A stretch of DNA of 64,000 nt. Origin: Amycolatopsis sp. FDAARGOS 1241 (GTDB taxonomy: Bacteria; Actinomycetota; Actinomycetes; Mycobacteriales; Pseudonocardiaceae). Made by a program: the position numbers and the translations under genes. Location: assembly GCF_016889705.1 (NCBI RefSeq), contig NZ_CP069526.1:2542001-2606000 (forward strand), given 5' to 3'. A model generated the notes under the pieces. The model saw only the letters and a list, made by a program, of their open reading frames with translations. It was not told the DNA's origin and made no database searches. This document shows, piece after piece, positions 28,346 to 37,231 of this stretch (position 1 is its first letter; each line of letters starts with the position of its first letter).

Positions 28346-28361
28346 TGGACTATCCCGGCCA
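28346..28361. promoter_or_regulatory. TGGAC-N6-GTCCA operator, site 7 (one mismatch)
   Basis: TGGACTATCCCGGCCA, one mismatch in the right half. It ends 25 bp before the DNA glycosylase ATG, in the 140 bp between the IS3 element and that gene. The spacing is suggestive, but the inner bases lack the usual symmetry. Confidence 0.4.
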
Positions 28362-28386
28362 CGTTTGCCACGCTGGTGAGGTGACC

Positions 28387-29049
28387 ATGACTCGCACGGG
28401 GAAGCGCGCGACCAAGGAACAGCGCGCCGCGACCGAGTATCTGGGCTCGCTCGGCGACTCACTCGCCCTGTGGGTGCAGTCGACAGGACCGATTGATGCC
28501 TACGGGACGCACCTTCCCGTCGAGGTTCGCGGTCCGCTCGAATGGTTTTCCTTCACCATCGCCTCCCGGCAGCTCAGCAGGGCGACGGCCTCCGCGATCT
28601 ACAACCGGCTCGTCGCGCAACTGGGCGGCTCCATCACCGCCGAGCGCGTGATCGCGGCCGACGAACAGACCATGCGCGGCGTCGGCTTGTCCCACCCGAA
28701 AGCCCGGGCAATCCGCGGACTTGCCGAACTCGCCGATGACGGCCTGCTGGAACCGGAGAAGCTCGCGGCGATGTCGGACGCCGAAATTCACCACGAACTC
28801 GTGGCCCTGCCGGGTGTCGGTCCGTCGACAGCGCAGATGTTCATGATGCGGTACCTCCACAGGCCGGACATCTTCCCGGCCGGCGACCCCGCTGTGCGCG
28901 CGGCGGTCACGGCACTCGACCGACTGGACAGGAGGATCACGCCGAAGGCCGCGGAGCAGCGCAGTGAGCTGTGGCGGCCGTATCGGTCGTATGCGACGTC
29001 GTACCTGTGGGGCTATGTGTGGGAGCTTCATCCTTCCGCCGCCGGGTGA
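28387..29049 (+). CDS. HhH-GPD DNA glycosylase (3-methyladenine type)
   Basis: A 220-residue base-excision repair enzyme. The helix-hairpin-helix is ELVALPGVGPSTAQMFMMRY and the catalytic Asp follows in HRPDIFPAGDPAVRAAV, as in AlkA/Mag-type glycosylases. It should remove alkylated purines from DNA. ATG 28387 follows GTGAGGTGACC; a GTG two codons upstream is also possible. The gene starts 141 bp after the IS3 element. Two other glycosylase-like genes lie in the window. Confidence 0.88.
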   Translation: MTRTGKRATKEQRAATEYLGSLGDSLALWVQSTGPIDAYGTHLPVEVRGPLEWFSFTIASRQLSRATASAIYNRLVAQLGGSITAERVIAADEQTMRGVGLSHPKARAIRGLAELADDGLLEPEKLAAMSDAEIHHELVALPGVGPSTAQMFMMRYLHRPDIFPAGDPAVRAAVTALDRLDRRITPKAAEQRSELWRPYRSYATSYLWGYVWELHPSAAG

Positions 29050-29232
29050 ACCGACGCACGGTCGCAGCAGCCCGGACGGGTCGGTGTTGCAGTGAGAGCG
29101 CGCACGGCCCTCGGAGATTCCGGCCCGGCGGGCGAACTGCGCCACGGTATGCGGATGATTCCGAGGCGGCGCCGAGCTTTTCCATCGACAGCTCCGGTCA
29201 TTGACTGCGGATCATCGATTCCTGGCCGGTGC
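29050..29232. other. short gap between convergent genes
   Basis: 183 bp between the glycosylase and transketolase stops. It should contain terminators, but I see no perfect stem. Confidence 0.35.
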
Positions 29233-31110
29233 TCACGCCAGCAGGGTGCGTGCCGCGGCGGCGATGTGCGACGCCGCGATCCCTGCCGCGTCGAGCAGCT
29301 CCGGGGCCGTGCCCGAGCCGGGCAGTTCCCGCACGGCCAGGTGTTTCATCCGCAGCGGTGCCGACCCGGCCGCCAGCAGTGCGTCGGCCACGGCGGACCC
29401 GAGCCCGCCCTCCGGATGGTGGTCCTCGGAGACCACGATCCGTCCCTTGGTGGCGCCGGCCGCCTCAAGCAAGGTCTCGGTGTCCACCGGCTTGACCGAA
29501 TACAGGTCGATCACCCGCGCGGTGATGCCCTCTCGTGCCAGCTCGTCGGCCGCGGCCAGGCATTCGTGCAGTGTCACGCCGGCGCCGATCAGTGTCACGG
29601 CGTCGTCTTCGGCGGAGCGCAGTACCTTGGCGCCGCCGATCGGGAACTCGTCGTCCTCGGAGTACAGCGTCGGGTATCCGCCGCGTGTGGTGCGCATGTA
29701 CGAGACACCGGAACGGTCGGCCATCTCCCTGGTCAGTGCCACGGCGCTGGGCCCGTCGCAGGGATACAGCACCGTCGAGCCCTGCACGGCGCGCATCATC
29801 GCGAGGTCCTCGAGCGCCATCTGGGAGGGGCCGTCGGCGCCGATCTCGACGCCGGCGTGTGAGCCGACCAGCCGGATGTTCGCCGCGGAGATGGCCGCCA
29901 TCCGGATGAAGTCGTACGCCCTGGTGAAGAACGCGGCGAACGTGGACGCGAACGGCACGTAGTGGCGCACGCTGAGCCCCACAGCTGCCGCGATGAGCTG
30001 CTGCTCGGCGATGTACATCTCGAAGTAGCGGTCCGGGTAGGCGTGCGCGAACTCGTCGGCGTGCGTGGAGTTGCTGACCTCGCCGTCCATGCCGACGACC
30101 CGGGGGTGGGTGGCGCCCAGCCACTTGAGCGCGTCGCCGTAAGCCTTGCGCGTGGCCACCTTCTCGCCCGGCGGGTAGGTCGGCTTCGGCGCGCCGGCGT
30201 TCATCGGCCGCACTGTGGGTGAGCTGTCGGAGGCTGGAACCGGGCCCCGGACCAACAGGTCCCGCTCGCCGCCCAGCTCGGCGAGCGCGCGTTCGGCCAG
30301 GTCGGGTGGCAGCGCCTTGCCGTGCCAGCCCTCGTGGTCCTCGATTTCGGAGAAGCCCTTGCCCTTGATGGTCTTGGCGAGGATCACCGTCGGCTGGTCG
30401 CCACCGGCCCCGGCGGCGTGTAGCGCGCGGTCGATCGCCTGCAGGTCGTGACCGTCCACGGTGATCACTGCCGCGCCGAACGCCTCGGCGCGGCGGGCGT
30501 AGGCGTCAAGATCCCAGCCGAGTTCGGTGGGCCCGCGTTGGCCGAGCCGGTTGACGTCGATCATCGCCACGAGGTTGCCGAGCCGGTAGTGGCTCGCCTT
30601 GTCCAGTGCCTCCCAGACGGACCCTTCGGCCAGCTCGCTGTCACCGCACAACACCCATACGCGATAAGGCAGCTTGTCCAGGTACTTGCCCGCCAGCGCC
30701 ACGCCGACGCCGTCCGGCAGGCCCTGCCCGAGCGAGCCGGTGGCGACGTCGACCCACGGCAGTACCGGCGTGGGGTGGCCCTGCAACCGTGAACCGAAGC
30801 GCCGATAGCCGGTCATCAGCTCGTCGTCGGAGACGACGCCGACGGCCTTGTAGACCGCGTACAGCAGCGGGGAGGCGTGGCCCTTCGAGAAGATCAGGTG
30901 GTCGTTGGTGTCGGCCCGCGGCTGATCCCAGTCGTAGCGCAGGTGCCGCGTCACGAGCACGGCGAGCAGGTCTGCCGCCGACATGCTGGAAGTGGGGTGG
31001 CCGGAGCCTGCGCTGGTGCTGGATCGGATCGAGTCGATCCGCAGCTGCGCGGCCAGCTCGGCGACCTGTTCCAGGCCGACGTCGATCAGGGGTTGCCGGG
31101 TATCGGTCAC
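29233..31110 (-). CDS. tkt: transketolase
   Basis: A 625-residue thiamine-diphosphate enzyme that transfers two-carbon ketol units in the non-oxidative pentose phosphate pathway. The N-terminal domain has SAGSGHPTSSMSAADLL and the ThDP/Mg motif GDSELAEGSVWEALDKAS; the pyrimidine domain follows (EMYIAEQQLIAAAVGLS) and a C-terminal transketolase domain ends the protein. Sequence and length are of the shorter, animal-like transketolase type. GTG 31110 has AAGGGAGA upstream, so the ATG 19 codons earlier is not needed. It is unlinked to transaldolase (25 kb away), and neither is in a carbon-fixation or RuMP cluster. Confidence 0.95.
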   Translation of the reverse strand: MTDTRQPLIDVGLEQVAELAAQLRIDSIRSSTSAGSGHPTSSMSAADLLAVLVTRHLRYDWDQPRADTNDHLIFSKGHASPLLYAVYKAVGVVSDDELMTGYRRFGSRLQGHPTPVLPWVDVATGSLGQGLPDGVGVALAGKYLDKLPYRVWVLCGDSELAEGSVWEALDKASHYRLGNLVAMIDVNRLGQRGPTELGWDLDAYARRAEAFGAAVITVDGHDLQAIDRALHAAGAGGDQPTVILAKTIKGKGFSEIEDHEGWHGKALPPDLAERALAELGGERDLLVRGPVPASDSSPTVRPMNAGAPKPTYPPGEKVATRKAYGDALKWLGATHPRVVGMDGEVSNSTHADEFAHAYPDRYFEMYIAEQQLIAAAVGLSVRHYVPFASTFAAFFTRAYDFIRMAAISAANIRLVGSHAGVEIGADGPSQMALEDLAMMRAVQGSTVLYPCDGPSAVALTREMADRSGVSYMRTTRGGYPTLYSEDDEFPIGGAKVLRSAEDDAVTLIGAGVTLHECLAAADELAREGITARVIDLYSVKPVDTETLLEAAGATKGRIVVSEDHHPEGGLGSAVADALLAAGSAPLRMKHLAVRELPGSGTAPELLDAAGIAASHIAAAARTLLA

Positions 31111-31579
31111 GATTGTCTCCCTTTCTCCGTGTGGCGACTCGTCACCGGGCGCACTGGCGGTCGCCACTCTCTGCTGACACGCGAGATCCTCCCCGTTAGC
31201 CGCACGGAAAGATCAGATCTTCCCGCGACCGGCGGCTCGCGTTCCTGACCCTGATTCCAGACCGCCTCCGTGCCGGAGGGTCAGGTGTCCAGACTGTCAA
31301 CAAGCTCTGCAGTTTTAGGATGGGCTCCCGGCGCGGTTCTGCGCGCGCTCAAACCTGTCTTTGCCGAGTCCTTGACCGGCGAGGCCCACGCTACTCCGGG
31401 TGTGGGCTGTCACACCCGCGTGACCGGCGGGGCGCGATCCTGCTCGTCGAGGGTGCACCGAGATCGCGACCCTGCCGGTAAGACAGCACGACTGACCGAC
31501 ACTGATCACTGGCACGAGCACGTCGGTCGCCGTGCACACCTGCAACGACCGCTGAACCGCTCACCGGAGGAGCCAGAGA
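31111..31579. other. intergenic region between divergent genes
   Basis: This holds the promoters of transketolase (left) and the NTF2-like gene (right). The imperfect repeat CTGACCCT ... GGAGGGTCAG near 31246-31284 is the only structure noted; there is no TGGAC operator. Confidence 0.4.
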
Positions 31580-31960
31580 ATGAGCGACGCCGAGCAACCG
31601 TTCGAGGATCTCGCGATCCTCGAACGGCTCAACCTCGACTACGTCGGGGCCGACCAGGCCGGCGACGCCACGCGCTTCAGCGAGTTGCTCGCTGAAGATT
31701 TCGTCGTGCAAACTCCAGGTGTCACGCGCAACCGTGAGGAGTTCCTCGAATACATCGCCAAGCCGCGGCCCTTCAAGGACCTTGCCGTGCACGACGTCAA
31801 GATCCGCATCCTCAGCGATGTTGCTCTGATCCACGGTCGCAGCACGTACACCATGCTCGCCGATGGCGCGGAGCAGGAAGCCCTGTACACCGACGCGTAC
31901 CAGAAGCGTGAGGGCACCTGGGTCTGTGTCTCAGCCTGTGCGATCGCTCCGGGCACTTGA
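31580..31960 (+). CDS. NTF2-like (DUF4440/SnoaL-type) protein
   Basis: A 126-residue single-domain protein with the cone-shaped NTF2-like pattern: an N-terminal helix (ILERLNLDYVGADQAGDATR), FSELLAEDFVVQTPGVTRNR, then strands VHDVKIRILSDVALIHGRST and ALYTDAYQKREGTWVCVSAC. A clear CCGGAGGAG ribosome-binding site precedes the ATG. Such proteins bind or isomerise small hydrophobic molecules; the ligand is unknown here. Confidence 0.85.
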   Translation: MSDAEQPFEDLAILERLNLDYVGADQAGDATRFSELLAEDFVVQTPGVTRNREEFLEYIAKPRPFKDLAVHDVKIRILSDVALIHGRSTYTMLADGAEQEALYTDAYQKREGTWVCVSACAIAPGT

Positions 31961-32157
31961 TGCGCCGCGTGTGAGGCTCCTGGTCCACGGCTTCGTCGAG
32001 GTGTGTGCGTGCGTGTCGTGTGCACAGTGTGTTGCTCGCGTCGCAGGCCAGGCGTGAGCTCGGCTTGCTGCGCATGGTCGTGGCTGCCGAGTGCCGGGAA
32101 CCAGTCGCTTCAACCACAAGCTACTTGCCCAAGCCGTTGATGGGGGAGGAGCCCACG

Positions 32158-33039
32158 ATGCCCGGCGCCACTACGCCCGCAGTGTCCCGAAACACCGACA
32201 CAACCCAGGTTGTGCACCTGCCTGTTCCCGATGGTGTGGAGCTGCCTCCGCTGCCCACCCAGGCGGATTTCTGGGTCGGGCATTACCAGCGGGTGCTGCT
32301 CAATGTCCGCACCGGCGAGCTCTCCTTTTTCTGCACCGACTGGCGTGTGCACGCGCCGATCCGTGACAGGGGTGCGGATCGGGCGGTCTGGACGTCGCAG
32401 TACCCCGGCGAGAATCCGAATAGCGCCGTGCCTGCGGCTACTCAGCCGATCCCGGAGTTGCTGATGTTCTTCATCGACACTTGGACGCGCGTCGACTTCC
32501 CTGCTTCCGCGCACCCGCCGACGCCGGCGTGGGTGTACCTGAATCGCGAGCAAGGCGACGCGTTCGTGGCCTCCCTGGTGCCGTTGGCGCAGCAGTTGGT
32601 CGACAACCTGTTCCGAGTGCCCGGCACCGACGATCTCGAATGGTCCGCTGAATCGGTGGCCGCCGTGCGGGCGATCGATGCCGCGTGCAGCCGATATCAC
32701 CAGGGACCGCTTGGCGTGGAGCTGTCGCTGGAGGGCGTGGTCAACTTCGCCGATGCTGTCGCAGCGGCGCCGGGGCTGGTCCGACGCGAGTGGGCCGAGA
32801 TGGAAAACACCGCGCTGGACGACGCGGCCGAAGGGCTGAGCAGGTCTGCGTACCATTGTGACCCGCAGTTGCGGGAGCTGTTCGGAAAGCCGTACCACGA
32901 CGGCGGCATCGAGCTGAACGTGTATGGAGCGCGGTCCTGGCTCTACGCCTACCGCGCCCACGAGGCCGGCAACCGCCGGCGCCTACCGGGACGAACTGCG
33001 TGCCCCTCTGGTCGAGGGCGGCCTGGCGCAAGCCCGTGA
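32158..33039 (+). CDS. unrecognised protein, probably frameshifted at the 3' end
   Basis: A frame of 293 residues starting at ATG behind GGGGGAGGAG. The body is well-formed coding sequence (PLPTQADFWVGHYQRVLLNV; FFIDTWTRVDFPASAHPPTP; LSLEGVVNFADAVAAAPGLV) but I know no family. After WLYAYRAHEAG near 32967 the frame turns to basic, proline-rich residues, while a different frame continues sensibly (AYRDELRAPLVEGGLAQAREA) to a stop near 33154. A one-base shift thus probably replaced the last roughly 60 residues. It may be an esterase- or phage-like protein, but this is not supported. Confidence 0.6.
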   Translation: MPGATTPAVSRNTDTTQVVHLPVPDGVELPPLPTQADFWVGHYQRVLLNVRTGELSFFCTDWRVHAPIRDRGADRAVWTSQYPGENPNSAVPAATQPIPELLMFFIDTWTRVDFPASAHPPTPAWVYLNREQGDAFVASLVPLAQQLVDNLFRVPGTDDLEWSAESVAAVRAIDAACSRYHQGPLGVELSLEGVVNFADAVAAAPGLVRREWAEMENTALDDAAEGLSRSAYHCDPQLRELFGKPYHDGGIELNVYGARSWLYAYRAHEAGNRRRLPGRTACPSGRGRPGASP

Positions 33040-33333
33040 GGCGGTCGCACGCCGACCCGTCGGCACCTCGCTCACGAGGGCCCCCCAATACCCGGGAAAA
33101 GTCGGGCGGATATGGAGTGACCTGTCGAAATTCCGGCCACGTGGTGGCGGTTAAGGCGGTGAATTCGGCGTGGGTCTGTTCGATGGGTGCTGATGTCGCA
33201 AGGCGATCGCGGATCCACGGGTGGCCGCAAAGTCCGCTCCAGCTGTGTCACCTCAGGGGGAGGCGAGAAAGAGCCTGACCTGGATCGCATAACGGAATCA
33301 CATTGCTTGGCACCCGGGCCTGTGCGGGTACGC

Positions 33334-33345
33334 TAATCTGTCGCC
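33334..33345 (+). promoter_or_regulatory. leaderless promoter of the TetR gene (A)
   Basis: TAATCT fits an actinobacterial -10 box and is followed by 6 nt and then the GTG start codon, so transcription should start at or near the first base of the gene. The same layout (TAACCT, 6-7 nt, GTG) precedes two paralogous TetR genes at 51253 and 48724. Confidence 0.65.
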
Positions 33346-33972
33346 GTGGTGGAACCGGAGAGCACAATGAAGCCTGTCCGGCTGACGGCTAGAGGTGAAG
33401 CGACCCGGGCTCGGATTCTGCGGGCTGCTGTGGACCTGATGACGGTAAAAGGCGTGGCCGCCACTACGCTCGACGATGTTCGTGCGGCGAGCGGTACCAG
33501 CAAGTCACAGCTCTACCGCCACTACGCCGACAAGGACGCGCTTGTTCGGGACGTGATCGAGTACCAGGCTGAGGACCTGCTGACCGCGCAGGGGGAGCAG
33601 TTGCGCCGGCTGAATTCGGTCCGGGGGCTCGAGCGCTGGCGTGATGCGATCATCCAGCGGAACGCCCTGCACAACAGGATTTATGGATGCCAGCTCGGCT
33701 CCCTCGCGTGTGAGCTTTCCGACCAGAACGAGCGGGCGCGATCCGCCCTTGCCGGCCACTTCGAAACGTGGCTGGGCCTGATCGCGGATGGTCTGCGGCG
33801 GATGCGTGACGCGGGCGAATTGCGTCGTGACGTCGATCCCGAGCGGCTCGCGATCGGTTTGATGGGGGCCCTCGAAGGTGGGTACCTGCTCGCACAGACG
33901 GAGCAGGACATCAAGTCCATGCGCATCACACTCGACATGGCCATCGACTACATCCGCACCTTCCAGGTGTGA
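33346..33972 (+). CDS. TetR/AcrR family transcriptional regulator (A)
   Basis: A 208-residue repressor: the DNA-binding domain TTLDDVRAASGTSKSQLYRH and a ligand domain with GCQLGSLACELSDQNERARS and LEGGYLLAQTEQDIKSMRIT. It is close to regulators B (51253) and C (48724) over the whole length, and less so to D, E and F. The helix 3 sequence (ASGTSKSQLY) is nearly the same in A, B and C, so all three should bind the same operator. A leaderless promoter precedes it; no operator lies upstream of it. Confidence 0.92.
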   Translation: MVEPESTMKPVRLTARGEATRARILRAAVDLMTVKGVAATTLDDVRAASGTSKSQLYRHYADKDALVRDVIEYQAEDLLTAQGEQLRRLNSVRGLERWRDAIIQRNALHNRIYGCQLGSLACELSDQNERARSALAGHFETWLGLIADGLRRMRDAGELRRDVDPERLAIGLMGALEGGYLLAQTEQDIKSMRITLDMAIDYIRTFQV

Positions 33973-34165
33973 AACGCCAGTAGCGGGACACCACAGTGGC
34001 ACTTCCGGCCAACGCGGTGATCCACTGCCCGACGCGGCGCATCCGACGTCTGCCCCGACTGAGGTGAACTCGAAGTGTGGGGTTCCTGTGGTTCGGGGCG
34101 GGCCGAACCATCGCGGCACAACGGCGTGACCCGGTGGGCGTTCCACGACGGTATCGTAACTTTGA

Positions 34166-34181
34166 TGGACACTATGGTCCA
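34166..34181. promoter_or_regulatory. TGGAC-N6-GTCCA operator, site 8 (perfect)
   Basis: TGGACACTATGGTCCA, perfect in both arms. No clear gene follows on either strand, so its original target may be lost. Confidence 0.65.
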
Positions 34182-34704
34182 CTCCGTCACAGGGTGCGGC
34201 TGCGGTGAACCGCGGGCCGCCATCCGCGAGCTGATCGTGGACGTGGTGCTCGCCTGGTCATCCGACGAGAACACGACCGCGCGCCTGCCGTCGTGCGCAT
34301 CCAACCGAACATCGCCCAGGCTGTGGCTGAGGTCTGCGTGCGAGCCCCGCTGCTGGGCAGCCGAAACGTCGCCGGCCCGGGGCTTCCCCCGACGAGCCAG
34401 GCGGGATTTCCCTCCCGGAACTGTACGATGACTGAGGCGCGGCCCTGGCGGCCTCCGTGGTGCGGGGCTTCGTGTGACCGGTTACGCCGGCCGGAAGCCG
34501 CTGCGGTTTTCCCTGAGTTGTGATGAGGGCTGAGGACAGCTCCCGTCGAAGGCTGGTGACCGCTGAGCACGACGACGGTGCCCGCTGCTGTCTCAACCTG
34601 GTGGCTCTTCTCACGCACTTATCAAGAAGTGCACGCAGCCAGGATGTTGACCACAGCGCCTCAGGCAGCTTCCGTCCTCCGCCACCACCCGACGCGCCTC
34701 ACAG

Positions 34705-34720
34705 TGGACCGTATAGTCCA
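34705..34720. promoter_or_regulatory. TGGAC-N6-GTCCA operator, site 9 (perfect), with -10 box
   Basis: TGGACCGTATAGTCCA; TATAGT on the plus strand could serve as a -10 element for rightward transcription. Only a 25-codon frame with a good ribosome-binding site lies downstream. Confidence 0.65.
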
Positions 34721-34848
34721 AATAATGATCGACAAGCCTTGCCGGCCCACCGCTGGGTGAGCTGTGCGTGTGGCAGCCCGGCGGCGTCAGCGGCCGTGGT
34801 CTCCTGTTCGGACTGGTGAACAGCATTTCTGAACACCAGGAGATTCTG

Positions 34849-34926
34849 ATGATCCCACCACGGCTCGCCGGTCGTCTTTTGGCCGCTGCCGCCACCGACA
34901 CGACTGAGGAACTGCCGGCACGGTGA
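34849..34926 (+). CDS. 25-residue ORF behind a good ribosome-binding site
   Basis: CCAGGAGATTCTG precedes an ATG that opens a frame of 25 codons (IPPRLAGRLLAAAATDTTEE). With operator site 9 and its -10 box 130 bp upstream, this may be the surviving start of a deleted gene rather than a functional peptide. Confidence 0.3.
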   Translation: MIPPRLAGRLLAAAATDTTEELPAR

Positions 34927-35033
34927 GCAATCAAAGGGATGGACTCGACGCTTTGCCCGATGGCTCGTTGCTGTGGTGACCGGGATTCAGCGGCTGCAAA
35001 CCGCCCCGGTGATGAAGCACGCAGACCACCGCG

Positions 35034-35948
35034 TCATTGGAACGGCCGGGCGCGGGGCGCGCGGTGGCGGCGACGCGGCGCCGAGCGCGGAGTGAGCTCG
35101 AGGATGCGGACCACCCGGTAGCGGTGTGGCCGCCACGGCAGGTAGAACGCCTCGATCTCCTGCTCGGCCAGTGGACGGCCGAGCAGAGCCATGCCGGTCA
35201 TCCGGCCGAGGTTGAAGTCGCCGAGCGGCAGCGCGTCGGCATCGCCGAGCGCGCGATGCCCGACCTGCGCGGCAGTCCACACCCCGACGCCCGACATCGC
35301 TGACATCAGTTCGTACGCGCGGGCGGGGTCGGCGGCGGCCCGATCGAGCTTGGCCGCATGCCACGCCGCGGAGCTGACGGTCTTCGAACGGTGCAGGTCG
35401 ACCCCGGCTCGCCGCCAATCCCAGATCGGGATCTTCGCCCACGCCGCGGGCGAGGGCATGACCCGCATCGTCCCGGGCGCCGGACCCGGCGCCGGGCCGC
35501 CGTGCGCGCCGACGAGGCGGGCCCAGGCGGCTTGGGCGTCCAGGCCGACCACCCGCTGCTCGAGGATCGCGGGGACGAGGGCCTCGAAGAGCCGTCCCGT
35601 ACGCGGGACCCGGAGGCCGGGCAGGCGGCTCCAGGCTCGTTCCAGAACGGGATGTGCCGGCCGGAAGTCCTCCGGACGGTCGTGTTCGCCGAGCTCGGTG
35701 CGGATGCTCCCGATGAGTTCGTCGGTGCCTGGCCCCCACGCGTCGACGTCCAGGTCGTCCAGGCGCCGTTGCCGAATCCGGTAGGTGACCGGCCCGGACG
35801 AGGTGAGGGCCGTCCGCCACAGGGTCCCGTCGGCTTCCTGGCGGTGGGTGGGATCGTGGCGGCCGCGCCGGAGGCTCTTGAGCGTCAGCTTCGCGTCCAC
35901 GGGAAAGCCGGGCTGCCAGTGCAGGGAACGGTCCGGCGGCATTTCCAT
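35034..35948 (-). CDS. DNA-3-methyladenine glycosylase family protein (AlkA-like)
   Basis: A 304-residue AlkA-type base-excision glycosylase. Residues about 122-150 hold ALVPAILEQRVVGLDAQAAW, the HhH is LMSAMSGVGVWTAAQVGHRA, and the catalytic Asp is in ALPLGDFNLGR. GGGAGGGACG gives a strong start at ATG 35948. It excises alkylated bases from DNA. The C-terminal tail (RSAPRRRHRAPRARPFQ) is basic and may help DNA binding. It is the best-preserved full-length AlkA relative of the three glycosylase-like genes here. Confidence 0.9.
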   Translation of the reverse strand: MEMPPDRSLHWQPGFPVDAKLTLKSLRRGRHDPTHRQEADGTLWRTALTSSGPVTYRIRQRRLDDLDVDAWGPGTDELIGSIRTELGEHDRPEDFRPAHPVLERAWSRLPGLRVPRTGRLFEALVPAILEQRVVGLDAQAAWARLVGAHGGPAPGPAPGTMRVMPSPAAWAKIPIWDWRRAGVDLHRSKTVSSAAWHAAKLDRAAADPARAYELMSAMSGVGVWTAAQVGHRALGDADALPLGDFNLGRMTGMALLGRPLAEQEIEAFYLPWRPHRYRVVRILELTPRSAPRRRHRAPRARPFQ

Positions 35949-36177
35949 CGTCCCTCCCTCGGGGTGCGGGAGACGGTCCTCCAGGTGGCCGGCCCGGAGA
36001 ACCCGCAGTGTACGGCTGGCGCTCGACCAAGCCGGAGGTGAGGGCGAACGCGTCGGCTGCTAGCGGTGACCTCGATCTCCAGGCGGAGACCGGCCGGATC
36101 AGTGGGGCACCACGGCGAGCATACAGGCCGGTCGGTGAGAGCTGAGGTCTCTGCGTACCCGCACCCCGCCTTGGATA

Positions 36178-36193
36178 TGGACTAGACAGTCCA
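36178..36193. promoter_or_regulatory. TGGAC-N6-GTCCA operator, site 10 (perfect)
   Basis: TGGACTAGACAGTCCA, perfect with an inner T/A pair. It lies 230 bp upstream of the AlkA-like gene and 410 bp upstream of the operon to the right; it may act with site 11. Confidence 0.65.
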
Positions 36194-36391
36194 GTTCAGG
36201 TCAACCGATCACGGCTGAGGCGGCCTGGCTCGAGGTGCCTTGAACTCGCACTCTCCGGTTGGCTGAATGGCTCACGGCGTGGCCGAGATGGTGCTGAGAA
36301 CTGAATATGTCTGGCTTGATGAGACGGTGAGCCGCCCGTGTCCGAGGTGGTCGATTCCGCTCGCCAGGGGAAGCGACTGCGTGGAACTATG

Positions 36392-36407
36392 TGGTCTGTA
36401 TAGTCCA
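36392..36407. promoter_or_regulatory. TGGAC-N6-GTCCA operator, site 11 (one mismatch), with -10 box
   Basis: TGGTCTGTATAGTCCA. TATAGT on the plus strand fits a -10 element for the operon beginning at 36603, which would give a leader of about 190 nt. Confidence 0.65.
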
Positions 36408-36602
36408 CACAAGGTGGCTTCGTCGTGAAGAGATCCGGAAATCGGCGCCGACGGAGTCGCCCTTCCCAACGCAGGTCACCAGGCCCGACGCAACTGACGC
36501 CACCGGCCGGCGCAGGTCACGCCTGCGGCGGAACTCTGGAGCAGTAAGAGCCGGCTGGGGCTCGACGCTGACCCTCATACACCTACCGGAGGCTGATTCG
36601 CT

Positions 36603-37151
36603 GTGTCACGACTGACCGTTCCCTCTCCCGATGAGGTCCCCGCCGGCTCGCAGCAGATACTCGAGGGGGTCCGCGCGCAGCTCGGCTTCGTCCCGAACAT
36701 GTTCAAGACCATCGCGTCGAACCCGACTGTCCTCGAGGTCGTCACGACTCTGCAAGGCACCTTGAGCCGGGTTCTGGACGCGAGGACCCGGCACAGCATC
36801 GCGCTGGCCGTGTCGGAAGCCAACGGTTGCGATTACTGCCTGGCAATGCACACGTACGTATCGTCTGAATTCGGCGGCATGTCGAGCGACGACATCGCCC
36901 TCAGCCGTGCCGGGAGCTCGGTCGATCCCAAGCGCGCCGCGGCCGCCAACTTCGCTCGGCGGGTGGTCGACAGCCGCGGGCGGGTCAGTGACGCCGACCT
37001 CGCGGGTGTGCGAGACGCCGGGTACACCGACTCGCAGATCCTGGCGATCGTCACGGTCGCTGTGCAAGCGCTGCTCACCAACTTCATCAACAACGTCAAC
37101 CAGACCGACATCGACATCCCCGCGGTCAACGCGACCGGTACGCCCAGCTGA
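36603..37151 (+). CDS. carboxymuconolactone decarboxylase/AhpD-like protein
   Basis: A 182-residue AhpD-fold protein with the peroxidase-type motif EANGCDYCLAMHTY (Cys-x-x-Cys and a nearby His), so it is more likely a thiol-disulfide/alkylhydroperoxidase-type protein than a decarboxylase. The family N-terminus GFVPNMFKTIASNPTVLEV is present. GTG 36603 follows the GGAGG of the leader. First gene of a three-gene operon with a PEP-mutase-like protein and a nitroreductase, downstream of an operator with a -10 box. Confidence 0.9.
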   Translation: MSRLTVPSPDEVPAGSQQILEGVRAQLGFVPNMFKTIASNPTVLEVVTTLQGTLSRVLDARTRHSIALAVSEANGCDYCLAMHTYVSSEFGGMSSDDIALSRAGSSVDPKRAAAANFARRVVDSRGRVSDADLAGVRDAGYTDSQILAIVTVAVQALLTNFINNVNQTDIDIPAVNATGTPS

Positions 37152-37231
37152 TCGCCGGTACCCCGTCAAGGCGGCGCGCACAGCCCGGTAAACCCTCACG
37201 GCCCCCCACGAGCATTCAGGAAAGGTGCACT

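Larger units (their letters stand above)
33973..35033. other. 1-kb gene-poor region with two operators
   Basis: The region has two perfect TGGAC-N6-GTCCA sites (34166, 34705) but no convincing gene downstream of either. Open frames are basic and unrelated to known families. It looks like the residue of lost target genes. Confidence 0.5.
35949..36602. other. regulatory intergenic region between divergent genes
   Basis: 650 bp without a supported gene, between the AlkA-like gene (left) and the AhpD-like operon (right). It contains two operator sites at 36178 and 36392. Confidence 0.5.

Noticed and set aside
4814..31110. A ribulose monophosphate or methylotrophy cluster, suggested by transaldolase and transketolase
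   Set aside because: The two genes are 25 kb apart and no hexulose-phosphate synthase, isomerase or methanol/formaldehyde dehydrogenase is present.
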